Shown: positions 1-14,591, counted from the stretch's first letter. The stretch is DNA of 64,000 nucleotides from Phymorhynchus buccinoides (GCA_017654935.2 CM065693.1:21857052-21921051); one strand, 5' to 3'. Translations and numbers: made by a program. The notes: generated from the sequence alone by a model not told the origin.

Positions 1-3000
1 TTTGCAGTGTCTGAGGTTATGTTATATCTCTTTATATATTTGTAATGTTTTTCTTCGAGTTTGTTGCCTGTGTTTCTGTCTCTGGCTGATTGTTTTATAT
101 ATTTCTGATTGTTTGTGTCTTGAATGCTCAATTGATAAAATATTTTATTATTTGTTAAATGTCTTGCATTGCTGGGTTTTTTTTTCTTATTCGTATTCTA
201 TGGATTTTTTGATTCACCATATATAGTAAGATTTTTTTTAATTGCAAAGCATTGTGGGTGGGGGTTGTTGCTGTTGTTATTATGTTTTCTATGGACGTTT
301 TTTTCCTAGGCCTGCAACCTCGTTTTTAGCTCTTTGTTTTTGCTAACTTAAAAATGTGCAAGACAACAACAACAATATTGTGGATTAAAGCTAAGGCCGA
401 CTTAGTCTCTCGGTTTTGAACGAGAGACGTTTCCGTCTATCAGAAATATCGCTCAAAATTGGGGAAAATTCAACCCTCGATGCCAAGCTTTGCCGTGGCA
501 TGCGTTTAGCCAACATGGATGTAAGAATGATAAATGGCGTTTCTGTTTTCCTGTTCAGTATGTATTGAGTTGGCCATTGCAAATTCATTTACCTCTGGAC
601 CATAATGATGCGCTGTTATTAGTTGTGCCACGATTATGTGTACGTTTAACCTAGACAAAGGCGAACCAAAGATGGAATAGACACAAACGCGAAAGCCGGG
701 AGTAGAGCCTAGAGTTGTCTGTCACGATCGGAGCAGAACTTAAGCAATATTTATTTTTTACTGTAGATGTAGACCAGTCTGTCATTTCCTATTGCGACTG
801 CTAGATAGCAGAGGGCGAGGCTGCTGTTCTGGGTAGCCATGTTAGACTTTAGTTAAAGTATTTGCCCAGGGTATTACCCCTCTCTCTCGTCCCAAAGCAT
901 TTGAGGACAGCTGGCATTGAGGGAAGGTCCCCAAAAGTCAAGCAACCCCTTTGGCTGCCGCACCAAGAGCCAATGCAGAGGACCCCTGGTTTGAGAGTGC
1001 TGGTCTTCCACGAAGGACTTGGCTGCACCCTGGGAAATAACTAATTCATTACTGTAGAAAAGCATCCATTGTGCAGCCTCGCCTTTTTTGATTGGCATTA
1101 ATTAACTCAGCTTTCTGGTTCTCTGATGACTCTGTTGTCGTTGGTTTGATTTCTTGTGTGTTATTTTATTTCGGGGGCGATAAAACATATAACGACCAAC
1201 CAGGTGAGTATATGAGAAGTACCCGAGGCCCATCTGTTCCCCTGTGAGGCCGTGCATGCTGTCATGGGCCTCCCTGGTGTTGTGTAAGAGTAGGGGGGCG
1301 GGGGAGGGTGTTTGTGATGTGCAAAAGGATAGGAGGGAGGGGGCTGTGGCATGGCGCCGCATTGTGGCTTTGTTGTGTGCTGTGCTGGCGACAATGTCTC
1401 GTGCTGCTACGTTGCAGTGATGGTCATTGTGATGACTTTGGTTTCTGTGATGACTTCCAGACTTTCAGTATCGGGATAAATGATTGGTTGCTGATACCAT
1501 TCTTGTGAATGAATCGCTGTTGACAGGACTGTAAGCGACTAACGAACTAACTGTGAATGAAAAGGGTGGGAAGGACAATTTACCTTACTTGTAATGTTTG
1601 ATCTACCAGTTTTGAGACGTTAGTTGATTTGTTTTCATTATAATTATTGTGATTAGTTTTTCGATATATGATAATGGTCTTGATGTGATGGCAGTTAAAA
1701 CAAATGAAAGAATGTCCACACTTTGTATGTGATAGGACAAGTTTAAACAGTTAACAGAAAGAGAAAGAGAAAAAAAAACCCATTACATTGTGTTGTTTGG
1801 TTTTAAGGTGTGAGAATCTTTGCTAAGTACAGTTGCATGTGGAGTAATTCTCAATCAATATCTATACTATTCGTAGAATACTTCTTTGGGTCAGCTGTAA
1901 AGCAAAATATCACGAACTACTGTATTAGGACATCTGATTAAGATAGGGTTCATACTGTTGTTGATTGCAGTGTCCATTCATGTCCTGCTATAGACCTTGT
2001 ATTTGAGAAATATCTACAACTTGTATCTTTTATAAAAAGTTTTATTTTTTATTTTTCACACTTTTAGCAAAAAAAAGGAATAAATGTGAAATTTTCAGTA
2101 AGAAACAAGAGTAAGTGAAACGTTCAAAAAGCTTGTTGCAACGATGATACCGTTTTCCAGAGTTTGAAAATACGAGGCTTGATCATGATGATGTAATGTT
2201 TGTATTTGAGACTAGCGAGACTAGCGCAGGGTGGTGAAGGGTGGGTGTGTTCTCGCTTGTGCCTGTGCTTGTGCCGTGGTGAGTGCTTGAGAATGCCTAC
2301 TGCTGTTGCATTGTGCACGGGTCAATGTTTAATTATGTAAATGGAGGAAAATTAGTGTTAAATATAGCAAACGATAGAGGATGAAGTACTCAATCTGCAA
2401 TAAGAAAGGTAAGACTGACAAAAATGGAAATAACTGAGAAATGGAGGAGGGGGGGGGGGCACATCTTTACCTTTACCAAATATTTTTATACTTACTCGGA
2501 TTAATGAATATTTTAATATCCCATCCTAAAAATATTGGAAGACAAAACGTTTGTTATTGGTACATGACTGTAGTCTCTAGAAGAAGAAAACAATTGAATT
2601 AATGTTCTTTCTTTTCTTGTCTTGCGCATTGTAAGGGCTCGTGTTTATAAACGAGTCCTCGTGTTCTTTGAGGGGATATGCACGCGCGTTTGCGCATGCG
2701 TGAACACTTTTCCTGGTTGTTAAGACTCTGCTGCAGCCCAAATAATGTGTCAGAATGGTTGGGCATTTCTAACAGTCGACGTCATGAAAATATTCTGAAT
2801 ATGAATGGCCTTAACTCTTCGACGATTTCTGTAATGTTTTAGTAGTCTTATAATCTTATTGACTTTGATTAGCTATTATCACTACTGCAACAACCAAATA
2901 ATGTTTGTAGACTGCAGCAAACATGATCTCACATTGAGTTGCGTATAAGAGGATATAGGCCTACTTTGATGCAGTGTATGTCACCAGAAAGCCAGGCATA

Positions 3001-5339
3001 CATAATTATTTTCTTATTCTTAATGCTGGAATATATGAGAAAAATATCAGCGTATACACGTAGTGGAAATAACCCAAACCTAGCAATTGTACACGAATGT
3101 TCAGGAATCGAGGGGAAAGGCAGGCTTTCGCCACTGAATGAATTAAAGTTAACTTATTGTTTGCCCAATAACTACTTCCAAATACGTATGTTTAATTTTA
3201 AGGTTATGATATCCGTTGTTTGATCAGTTATATTGATATTATAAGCAAGGTTTTGGCGTAACCGCATGATGCTTCTTCGTAGCTTTAAATACGCTTTTTT
3301 GCTTATGGTGTTTGTGTGCTTATAACTAACCAAGGTTGTTTGTAACTGTGATCGATTAACACCTCTCGTGTGGGTATAAATGGGGATATGTTTGTACATC
3401 GAGTACATCAAAACGTCATCAGCCTAATTTGTTAAAGAAAACAGCTGGGACTGATCCAGTGGGTTTGAAATTACTCATAGAGTCACCTCTGTAATTTCTT
3501 AACAATGAGATCATACACATTTGTTATGCTTGTGTGAACGCGTGTAATGTGTGTGTATGGGGAAACCCGGGTTGTCTCGTATTGTTAATGTAGTTTGTTT
3601 TTGATAAATTAATAGCGTTTCAGTTCTGTTCGAAACCATGGGAGGTATGTGGTTTAGCATCTCGTGTACGGACCATGGCTTTTAGAGAGTTAGTAGTAGC
3701 TCTTAAATGTTTGCGCTCTTCGCACTGGACCTTTAGATTAGAACGCTAGATGTCGTTCTAAAATGCTTTAAAGGTTCTCAATGCCCTGGATCTCACAAGA
3801 TCTTGATGTCGACTGTCCTAACACTGTTTTGTTTCATGTCGTTTGATTGGAGTAGCGCACCGAAGGCTCTATGTGTTGTCAGTAATGATTGGATGGCGAG
3901 GTCTGTAGGTGATGTTTCCTTCAGGTGCTGTGACGACTGTACGCTGGATTCACTGGTTGTGCTTGTCCCTCTGTCTGTCCCTCTGTCTGTCTCTCTGTCT
4001 GGCTGGCTGGCTGGCACGACCAATGTGATCTTTAGGCCCAGGTGTTTGTTTTGGTTTTTCTCACATCTGTTTTTCCAAATGAATGTTTAGTTTAGAACCT
4101 TGCCCTCTCCGCCTTATTATAAGTTACCCCACCAAATGGCCTTCTGTTACGTTAGTTCAGCGGAGTTAACCCGATTGATTTATCTCTGTTATTGACGCAC
4201 TTACATTGTACTTAGTTTTCCCACCCACTGACCCTTTAGATGTTTTGAAGTACATTGATTTTACTGTCATCAGCCAAATTCTCTTTCGTTCCGGTGAATA
4301 TATTTTCACTACTACAAAAACATTCCACATACAACTCATCATTCCAGATGGCTGCATCGAATCAAACATGCATCATCTGAAAAATCTTGTTTCTCATCGA
4401 GAACCCATCTCCTTTCTTCTGTTTTCACTTTTGTTCTTTTTCATTTTCTTTCTTGTAGTTTTTTTATTTATTGAAAAAATTGATTTCTTCTATGTGAATC
4501 TCTTCAAAGTAGTTTTGAGACAATGTACTCCTTACTGAGTCTTCGTTTCCATTTACATAGTCTTGTCATTTTCGATCTTTGTTTTCATTGGGGTTTTTTT
4601 CAATCTGTTTAGTGTGTAACCATTGTGTTATAAGTGTTACGTTATCATCGTCGCTATTATCTCTTCGTAATTCATTTTATTTCAATAAGAAGCTCTGTCT
4701 TTCAGGGTTTTTTTGTATTTCATTTTTGTGCGGTTTCGTTGATTACGTTCAGTTTAATGTTATTTATTCTCTTTTCCGCTTTTTATTTCCTCCATAAGTA
4801 TCTCCGTTTCCAAAAGACTTTTATTCTCATTTTGCTCTTTTTTTCTTTAGTGTATTTGTTTCGGTTATACAGTGTATTATACATATCATAAAATTACACC
4901 CAAGTATGTTTATTTATCTCCCATAGTTGAGTTCTTTGTTTTTGTTGTCAGTCCTTGGTGCGTTCCCATTACTAATTTATTTCGAACATTATTCTGATTC
5001 TATTATATGTTTGTGGTGATGGCGAGTAATGTGTCCTCCCATATTCTTTGTTCCACTGTGCATTCTCTCCCCAGAAGCATGTTTGCGATGCGTTGTAGCA
5101 ACCTGCATTTTGTCCGTTTTGAATGCCAGATGTTGTGTTATGAACTTACATGATTGGTTTGTATTTTTATGTTCAGATATATTTTTATTTTGTGTGTTCG
5201 TTGGTGCCTTTGTGTTGTCAAATGCACTGGCAGTACTTGTGCATACAAATCTTAATGCACGCGTTTATTATAATTATCTTCCTATTCCTCCTCCCCCACA
5301 AAACGTTTTGTCGTTTCGCTGGTTTGTGTGTTTAGGCCT

Positions 5340-5377
5340 ATGTGCGTGCGCGTGCGTGTGTGTGTGTGTGTGCGTGC

Positions 5378-5448
<71 letters not shown>

Positions 5449-5518
5449 GTTTGTTTGTTTGTTTGTTTGTTTTGTTTGTTTGTTTGTTTGTTTGTGTGTG
5501 TGTGCGTGCGCGCGCGCG

Positions 5519-5604
<86 letters not shown>
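5340..5604 (+). repeat. (TG)n/(TTTG)n/(CG)n compound microsatellite (arm A)
   Basis: Long GT dinucleotide runs are separated by TTTG repeats and a short CG run (gcgcgcgcgcg). Apparent Cys-Val frames in it are artefacts of the repeat. The alternating purine/pyrimidine sequence could adopt Z-DNA. Confidence 0.95.
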
Positions 5605-5606
<2 letters not shown>

Positions 5607-6058
5607 CTGAAATTCGCTTGGAACTTATGTGTCCACTGTGCTTTGCTTTATGTTATGGAATAATGTTTTATACACACTTGCCTGTTCATTTGCTACTCTT
5701 TCACCCGCCCCCCACCCCCCCCCCCCCCCTGCCCCCCTGCCCCCTCCTCCTCTTAGACCGTCCTTCCCAATTGTTTGCGTTTGAAGGAATATGGATTTTT
5801 TTGTGTGTCTAGTTTTTGGTTGTTTGGAGTGTTTGTTTTGTTTCAACACAAGGAAGACAAAAATCAATGTACCCGAACTGAGGTTATTCCTTGCACAACA
5901 TCAAAATAGTCCTCCACGTTTAAAAATCTTTGTCAGTTTTACAAACAACCAACAAAGTAGTGCAATAGAGAGAAATACAAATACATTTCAAATGTCTGAA
6001 CGAATCTACATTAGTTCTTTACGTAACGCCCTCTAGCCCCTCTAACGTTTCGTCAAAA

Positions 6059-6596
6059 CATTATACATTACCTTTTGAGTGCTGTTGCTAATACAAGACA
6101 AAGAAACAAAACAGCAGAACGTAACCTCCACAAAGTTAATGACCTGAAAATGGCTGTTTGCATTATATTATACATTACCGTTTGAGTGTTATTGTTGCTA
6201 ATGCAAGGCAAAGAAACAAAACAGCAGAACGTAACCTCCACAAAGTTAATGACCTGAAAATGGCTGTTTGCATTATATTATACATAACCGTTTGAGTGTT
6301 ATTGTTGCTAATGCAAGGCAAAGAAACAAACAGCAGAACGTAACCTCCACAAAGTTAATGACCTGAAAATGGCTGTTTGCATTATATTATACATAACCGT
6401 TTGAGTGTTATTGTTGCTAATACAAGCCAAAGAAACAAAACAGCAGAACGTAACCTCAGCAAAGTTAGACCTGAAAATGGCTGTTTGCATTATATTATAC
6501 ATAACCTTTTGAGTTTTATTGTTGCTAATGCAAGGCAAAGAAACAAACAGCAGAACGTAACCTCAGCAAAGTTAACGACCTGAAAATGGCTGTTTG
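6059..6596 (+). repeat. 110-bp tandem repeat, about five units (arm A)
   Basis: Units of 108-110 bp start with cattatattatacataaccg, continue with tttgagtgttattgttgcta and aaacagcagaacgtaacctc, and end ctgaaaatggctgtttg. Unit starts are near 6161, 6271, 6380 and 6488, with a partial first unit at 6059. It has no coding sense. Confidence 0.9.
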
Positions 6597-7755
6597 GCAC
6601 TGAAATGGGCAGGAGCTGCTGAAGTCAACCATCCGAGGGCTATTTTCCAGAATGTACTATCGACCTTCTTTTGTTCTGTTGTTATAATATGACTATTAAT
6701 ATAGTAAAACACAGCAGAATACTGTCGTTCTGACATAATTATACCCTTCAGAATTGCCCGTGCTGATCAGACTGAACACAACAAAAGTAAAAGTAAATAA
6801 ACCTAAGCATTCAACAAGTTCAAACTTGATATGGAAATCTGCTCTGTTCTAGACGTCTATAATCGTCTGAGGATTCATGCATACATACAAAACCTGTAGA
6901 CCAATGTCAGTTCATGACCCGTGGCTAAATACATCGTAAAGGACACATTTGAAACAGAAAAGATAGGAGCAAAATAAGGCGTTCAAGAACGACTTTTTAA
7001 ATCATTCAAACTCCGTCTTCCTTTTTCCTCTTTATTTTTTCTTTTCTTCTTTTCTGGTCTTCTTCTTTCTTTTGAGCCTTTTTATTTTTGCCTACTAAGT
7101 CTGCATGCTTTTCCGTAGCTCGTGAATCAAATCAATACGCAAACTAGCAACAAACCAACAAAGTCTGTCATCTTATTGGTTTTCTGTCCATTTTTCCATT
7201 TTTACAAAGTGGAGACGTTTGCTTGGTTCAACGCTAGCCATTCCTCAGCTAAAATTTACCATTAAACTTACCCGGGTAGAGAAAAAATTTCGTCTGCAAT
7301 ATTGGGGATTCCTCTGTGACATGCATAAAACAGGGCCTCTCCTTACCTCCCAAAATTAAGAACATAAGGTCATTGGATAACAGACCCTCGTTTGATGCCT
7401 TTCAGTGACATAGGTGTCAAATCATTGTGGTGCCAAGAGGCGACAGTGGCGATGAAAGTGTCTACATTTATCATCTTTATTCCCTTACTATTTCTCTAAT
7501 CTGCCAGAAACTTTCACAAAGTTTTTTTCAAATCGAAATCGGTCGTCAGGGATTTGCTAAACTTGCACCACAAACAATTATCGTCATCCACTTATTCCCA
7601 TTCTGTGGCTACATTGCAGTGTTATGGCGTCTCGTTGTTACTGTTGTGACACGCGTTATGTCAGAAAAAGTAAAATGTTCTCATCTCTTGACAGGAGTCA
7701 TTGTTCCAAAACAGTCAATTGCTCTTATTTGCGAACTCTCAGTCTGTTTTTCTCT

Positions 7756-8090
7756 TTCTTCTTCTTCTTCTTCTGCGTTCCCAGGCCATATGGCCATAAT
7801 GGGTAAGGTACGTATGTGTCCTGTTTTCAGTTTTCACTGGTCTCCCCGCTGCGTACAGCCAACACATTCCGATTTCGGAGGAGCTGAAAGGAGAACAAAT
7901 ATTTGGAAGATTTTTTGAAAAAAGGCAGGAGAATAGGCCAATAAGTCAGAAAGATAGTAGATGACAGAAAGCAAAGGAAAAAGGCAGAGTCAAAGAGAGT
8001 GGCAGATTAGAGGAAGTTACAAGCACAGAACTTCCAGAAGGTGACGGAACTATTTTTTACGAAAGACCCCCCGGTATTCCCACGGGGAGA
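7756..8090 (-). repeat. Dispersed repeat with (GAA)n end, copy 1 (arm A)
   Basis: On the minus strand this about 335-bp sequence starts tctccccgtgggaatacc, passes through cttctggaagttctgtgctt, ctccgaaatcggaatgtgtt and cccattatggccatatggcc, and ends in a (GAA)n tract. A second copy lies 5.3 kb away at 13057-13419 in the same orientation. The simple-repeat end suggests a short retroposon, but I see no clear tRNA-type promoter boxes, so the class is undecided. Confidence 0.6.
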
Positions 8091-9521
8091 GACTCGTGGA
8101 GGGAGCGGGGTCGTCCAGCTCCACAACAAACATCCATGCACCCACTGCCCCACTGTTCTCTGTCTTATGTGTCTTTTCTTTCTTTTTTAAATCTGTCCTC
8201 GGGTTTTGTCCCAGTTCACCATACATTTAAGAAACACAATTTGATCAGGGATCTCTGCTATAGTTTGGACAGCAAAACCCATACATTTCTACTAACATTA
8301 ACTTTGTATACCAATGTGTGTTGTTTTCAGGGAGGTGTTTTTGTTGTTATTGTTGTTTATAATGGCGTCTGTTCATTTTCCCACAGTATTTATTCCATTT
8401 AACCCCCTCTATGTGACACTCGCAGTATCCGTTTAGTTCAGTTTAACATTATCAGAATTATTTCTATCCCAATGTTTTTCAAAAACATTACGAGCTATGC
8501 ATCTTTTCAGAACTCTATGATCATTACATTTTAGGCTACCATTTTGTTTTTGTATCTTTCGTTGGATCAACTTAATTGCATACATTGTCTTGTTTCCGTT
8601 TTTCCGATACTTCACAGTGATGTTAATTCTCCGTTGGGTGTAACATTCCTGCCTGGTTTATCTCTCATACGTATGAAGAGTCTGTTGCCTTTACCTTGTT
8701 GTTTACGTGAAACTTTGGTTAGTTTGGTTCGGTTTTTGTTCGTAGTTTTCTTTCGTTCACTGCACTAAGATTTGTGTGGGTAACTTCTGTGTTGTTTCGG
8801 TCTTGTTTTCGCACCAAGTCTTGTACGATTCGTCGTCACACATTTTAGTTTCAACCAACAAAATGTTGTGTGACCCGCTACTGTTCTACTGATGCTGTTT
8901 TAAGTTTTACCTGCAACGCTTGTCTCTGTTTATGTCTTCTTCTGAGTTTGGTGTCCCTTGCGCCTGTGTGACTCATTACTCACAGACTTCGGTTCTCCCT
9001 CTGTGTGTTGAATTACCCAATCTCTCCTCTCATTGGGTTTTTCACCTGTTGAGTTTTGACTGGCCTGGTGTTCCTTCCCCCCGTGGAGTAGCGTTGTCGT
9101 CTGGTGGTTTGTTCTGTGGTGTAATGCACCCCCTGGGGGATGTTCTATGGCTAAAACACCCCCTAGAGGGTATTCAGCGGTGTGCTGCACCCCCCACCCA
9201 CCCCCCTGGAGGTTCGTCCGTAATGTGATGTACCCCCCATCCTCCCCTGATTTCGTTCTGCAGCCCCCAGTGATGTCGAACGTAACCCAGGCCCTTGTGT
9301 CGTGGCTGAGTGTTGTGGACACTGGTTTTCTCTTCGTGGGTTTGTTTCCCACACCCCCACCACCCACCACCCACCACCCACCACACACACACGCTCTTTT
9401 CTGTCTCTATCTCTCTCTCCCTCACACGTGCCACGGGGGACGTACCTGCTGCGCCCGCTAGTCGGTGGCTGGCTTGCAGTGGGGTCACGGTCTAGGATTG
9501 CGGCTGCTTTGTGTGACGCAG

Positions 9522-9665
9522 GCCGCTACCCTGAAGCAGAAGCTCGAGTCGAGCTCGATCCACCGATTCAGCCACCACAGTCACGGCCACGGGCACATTG
9601 ACCCCGAGAAGGGGGACTGTCAGGGCCGAACTCTGGAGACCTTCCTTACTTATCCTATGCACCAG
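9522..9665 (+). CDS. Rasgrf: RasGRF alternative exon 4 (arm A copy)
   Basis: Plus-strand copy of the 48-codon histidine-rich exon, acceptor gtgtgacgcag, donor caccag/gtgggt, phase 0 at both ends and intact. In this arm exon 3 would lie to the left of the window. A downstream intron of about 9 kb separates it from exon 5. Confidence 0.82.
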
Positions 9666-11805
9666 GTGGGTACATCCTCCTCTTCCATTCGCCCTCATCC
9701 TTCATCCATCCAACTACCTCTGCTCCCTGTACTAATAATTATCTTTTCCTTCTCCTTTGTTCCTTCCTTGATTTTGTTTGTTTTCAACTACCCTTGTCCA
9801 TGGTTATGTTTTTTTCCCCATCTTTGAGAAATGTTTCTCTAGCCATCATTCTGTTGGTGTTTCTTTTTTCTTAGCAGTATGTCTTCTCATTCTTCTTCTT
9901 TTGTTTCCTTTCCCTTTAGTTTTAAATTTTCTCTTCTACATCACACATGGCCACTTGCACTTCATTCTCTTTAGTAGTTTCGTCACTCATTCCAAAGTTC
10001 CCTTAGTTCCTTTAGTCAAACATATTGCCGAATTGTGCTCCACAGAGGTCAGAGAAGTTGATTTCATTGAATCCATTGTCTTAACCTATGTAGGTGTGGT
10101 AGGTGGTAAAGTGAACTATACGATTGCTTCTCTTCACATGTTCTCCCTTAGATATGCACAGACCCATCATCCGCATAGCCATTAGACATATCATGCACCC
10201 ACAAAACAGCACACTCTACTGCCCACACGTTTGTAGCTAACATAATAAATCTAATGTATGTGTTGCCGTTATTGTACTACCCTCTCCGCAGTTACAAATT
10301 ATTTCATTTCAAAATAGTATTTTGCTCAACCTATCTTCCTAATCTTGATTTTTGCAGCCTGTCTAAGAAAGGACTCGAGATGGCTAACATTTTATTTGAG
10401 AGACTATTTTCTCTCACAGTTCTTTCCAAAATGTTGAGATTATTTGTCATATATTTATTTATTTATGTGTCTGCTTGTGATTCTAAATAAGAAATTAGCG
10501 GGTTTTATTTTGGTGGTTTGATTGATATAGAACACTAAGTTAAAATTGGTGAATACATACATAAAATACTGGTGAAACTTGCCTATAAAAATGATTTCAT
10601 CGAGGAAGTCCTGGTTCTGGAGCAAAGTGTCGTAATGTGTACGTTTAGTTTCTTTGTTTCCATTTTCAGTTTACTTGTATTAACAGGTGCTTTTTAGAAG
10701 GCAACAATTGTTTTTTGTTTGTTTGGGGGGGGGGGGGGGGGGGGGGGACAAAAAAAGTGCAAATTTCAGATTAAATCGTTGTCTAAAATTGTTGGGGGTT
10801 GTTTCACAGGTGTGTAGGCTGCGAAGTAATCACTCTTTGTAGCGTTTAGGCTTTTTGGTAGCATTCACAGAAACTGAGAGAATTGGGTCGTTTGTCCTTA
10901 CGGTCAAAGAACTCTCGGGGTGTTTTGACAAAGGCAGATTTTGTAATTCGACACATTTACGTTACTATTGTTCGTCTGTTTGTTTGTGCGTGCTAACTTT
11001 GTGCTGTTCAATTAACATGAATGGTGCCCGTCCGTGCTTTCTCCGGTATATCTGTGCATACCTCTCTTGAAGCACCTTTATCTTGATGCATTTTGTTTTC
11101 AAATTACCGTAACAAGGAAGGCTGGAAATCTCCCACCACAGTCCTGGCAAGCAGTTTTAGTTACCTTGGCTATTGATTAGTACAGTGTGGTTGATTTTAG
11201 TCGTCTTGACTGAGGGAATGCTGTGCGTGTGTGTAGGGCGTATGTTATTCCCGCGTGCTTTTTGCATCAAGTTTACAAGGGACCGGTTACGCTGTTTAAA
11301 ACATTGTACACTGATTTTGTTTCCCCTTTGCATGAGATCTGCATGCGCATTGTGCTTTTTGCTTGTAGCTTCTTTTGTTGATGTTGTTGTTATTATTATT
11401 ATTGCCGTTATCATTAATGATTAACGATACAAATAACGTACCTTCATGTTATGTTCTGTGTTTTCAGGTTTTGTGTTCTGAAAGCGGTTATCAGGGCTGT
11501 TTGATGATAGTGCCTAATTTTGTAGTTTTAGATTTCTTTTTATTTCGAGTTTGATCTTGGGTTTTCTTACTTGTTTTTGTCGGTTTGCAACATTCTGTTA
11601 TACTTAGTGAGTTGGAGCTTTCTGATCTTCGTTCTGGTTGTGCATTAATATCAGTTATATCAATCAGTTCCAGGCCTTACTCTCTTAGTTTTGTGTGCAC
11701 GTTTTGTCATTTTCGTTTACAAGTTATGAATTTGTTGCAAAGCATGTTTTCAAATTGTTTTGCCTCAAACGAAATATATGTAAATGTACAAGTGGCTGCA
11801 CGTAT

Positions 11806-11931
<126 letters not shown>

Positions 11932-13056
11932 AGCAGGAATCTTTTAGGAATAGGGGGCGCAAGTCATATTATATATGTTGGTAAGTTTACAATAGTTTCC
12001 TCCCTTGAATCAAATCTTTTAAAGCCAGTGCGAGTGCGACTGTATTACTGTAGTAGAGGAATCAAACAGATGCTTTTTGTTTGTGTGCGCTTGTGTGTGT
12101 TTTATTCTCCAAACTAGGCCTAATTAGCAATGTTCAGTGTAATTTATGTGTAAACTAACGAATAAATTAAATAAATAGATAAATAATAAATAAATGATAA
12201 CAACCACAAAATGGACCTGCCCTTTGATTAGTCAAAAAGACCCCAAATCTACAAAACTTAGTTGAGTCAATGTGATTATGCTTTCTAAATAAATGAGCTG
12301 CACAATATCATATGAAGATGAGGAGTGATGAAGATGATAGGGCAAGGCCCTTAACTCCTCTCTTTTTCAACTGTAGGGTCATTTTTTTCATTAACTCGCT
12401 GGGCTCTTGGGCCTTTGGGTTTGGTTTTGTTTTTGCATTAAAAAAGTGATTTAGCCTACATGTTTGGGGTAGACATATGATTCTGTCTTTCTCTTATTCA
12501 TCCGTTCATGCCCAACCACATTTCCTCACTTTGCACAATCACCATTCATTCTTTCTGTCCACCTCTTTCCCTTTCACCATTTCTGCCTCCACTCTTTTCC
12601 TCCTTATTTTCACCATTTCCCTATTTCATACTTTGTCTATCCTTTACCTAGTAGTTAGCATAGGATACTGTGCGGTGGTTGTTGAGTTGTTGTTTTTATA
12701 TATACAGAGCGGTGCATGGACCTAATTCACAAAACAATAATCAAGAATTTAGAGCTAACACTTTGTTGTATTATTATTGTTTACCCACTTAATCACTCCT
12801 CGATATCTGCTCGTTCATCGTTTTAATCCCAGATTATTTTTGTTAGATTTAGACCCAGAGCATGCATGCATCAAGCCCTATAGCAGCACTTTGTGGCTGT
12901 TCTGTTATCACAGCTAGATGTTTTAGCTCACTTAGGAAAACAACAACCAGAAACTTAGTTCACTGGAGCACCAGCACAATAAGTTATACCATTTGTCACC
13001 CCCGTAGAATTGACGACCAAATGGAGTAAGACTAAATGCTAGTAAGGAAATAAAAT

Positions 13057-13419
13057 TCTTCTTTTTCTTCTTCTTCTTCTTCTTCTTCTTCTTCTTCTTC
13101 TTCTGCGTTCCCAGGCCATATGGCCATAATGGGTAAGGTACGCATGTGTCCGGTTTTCAGTTTTCACTGGTCTCCCCGCTGCATGCAGCCGACACATTCC
13201 GATTTCGGAGGAGTTCAAAGCAGACAATTATTTGGGAGTTATGTTTTTGAAAGAGAGGTCAGGAGAATGGGTCAGTAAGTCAAAGAAATAGTAGATGATA
13301 AGAAGAGGAAAAGGCAGAGTCAAAGAGAGTGATAGATTAGAGGAAGTTACAAGCACAGAACTTCCAGAAGGTGGGGAACTACTTGTACTGAAATACCCTC
13401 CGGTATCCCCATGGGGAGA
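13057..13419 (-). repeat. Dispersed repeat with (GAA)n end, copy 2 (arm A)
   Basis: Same family as 7756-8090, with a longer (GAA) tract (about 15 units), a few substitutions, and small insertions and deletions in the AG-rich middle. The two copies of the family recur at matching places in arm C. Confidence 0.6.
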
Positions 13420-13488
13420 ACAAGAATAATGTTGAGAGCATGTTCACTTGAGCTTGAACAAATTTTAAATGTAAAAGATTACGTTCTA

Positions 13489-13648
<160 letters not shown>

Positions 13649-14139
13649 AGATTATGTTATTGAGTGAGAAAATGACTATTATGATGTTCCTCTTAAACGC
13701 ACATGCGCATGCGCTTAGCATCCACATCCTGTATTCACACACAGATCATGCACCTCCACAAATACATGCACGCACACATCACATACCAGGACACGCTCAC
13801 GCACTTGTACACACGCATATTATACACACTCGTTATACGGTGGGGAGGCAATTTTGTTTAATAATGATAAAAGCTTTTACCTGATATTTAATTGAACAAA
13901 CTAAGAGGGCATCACCATGAGAAAAGAATGAGCATATTTATTATTATAACAAGATCTGAAATTATATAAAGAAAAAATAAAGAAAAAAAATGTTGTTGTG
14001 TGTGATGGGGTCGGTGTGTTTGTTTTCCAAATGTGTAATGTTTTAGGTCTATATTCGTATAAATAGCTCATAAATTCATATTATTATAATTCATATTATT
14101 ATTTTCAATATTATTGTTGTAAGTTTGTTTTATTTCTCT

Positions 14140-14307
<168 letters not shown>

Positions 14308-14591
14308 ATGTGTGCACGTGGTTTGTGTGTGTGTGTGTGTGTGTGTGCGCGTGTGTGTGCACGCGTGCGTGCGTGCGTGCGTGCGACCCTGCGTGCGTGC
14401 GAGTCCTTGCGTTTTGAACAGCATGGCTGTATGATTTATTTTTGTGTGGAGGCCTATGTGTGTGATTTCTTTCCTCACAACATGTCTTGAATTTGAATTC
14501 CATTGCTCGTCTGCAGCAAGGAGATTGCAGGTTTGGAGATGTGTCAATCTTATCGATAATGATAATGGGAAAAGGCAAAATTCAGTAAATA

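Larger units (their letters stand above)
1..9521 (+). other. Intron upstream of alternative exon 4 (arm A; same DNA at 24846-35205 in B and 41794-52171 in C)
   Basis: In arms B and C this about 10.4-kb stretch lies between exon 3 and alternative exon 4. Apart from the microsatellites, the 110-bp array and the dispersed repeat listed separately, I see only AT-leaning unique-looking DNA. No reading frame here resembles a known protein or carries convincing splice sites. No tRNA, rRNA or transposase was recognised. Confidence 0.7.

Noticed and set aside
862..1098. Small open frames on both strands (74 codons on the minus strand, with WLLVRQPKGLLDFWG)
   Set aside because: I checked for a retrotransposon or transposase fragment but recognise no domain; splice sites and support are lacking. 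Its copies in B and C follow from the arm duplication, not from selection.
4206..4538. 110-codon open frame repeated identically in the three arms
   Set aside because: Identity across arms reflects the large duplication. The sequence is T-rich, with Phe/Leu runs typical of intronic DNA, and no family is recognised.
5340..5812. Cys/Val-rich open frames of up to about 190 codons
   Set aside because: They are translations of GT repeats; no start context, splice signal or family similarity.
6059..6596. CRISPR-like regular repeat
   Set aside because: Units are contiguous 110-bp tandem repeats without unique spacers, in a eukaryotic intron.
9522..9665. Alternative exon 4 read in the phase-1 frame so as to follow exon 2 directly
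   Set aside because: That frame hits a stop codon within the exon, after about 26 codons; only phase 0 gives the RasGRF sequence.
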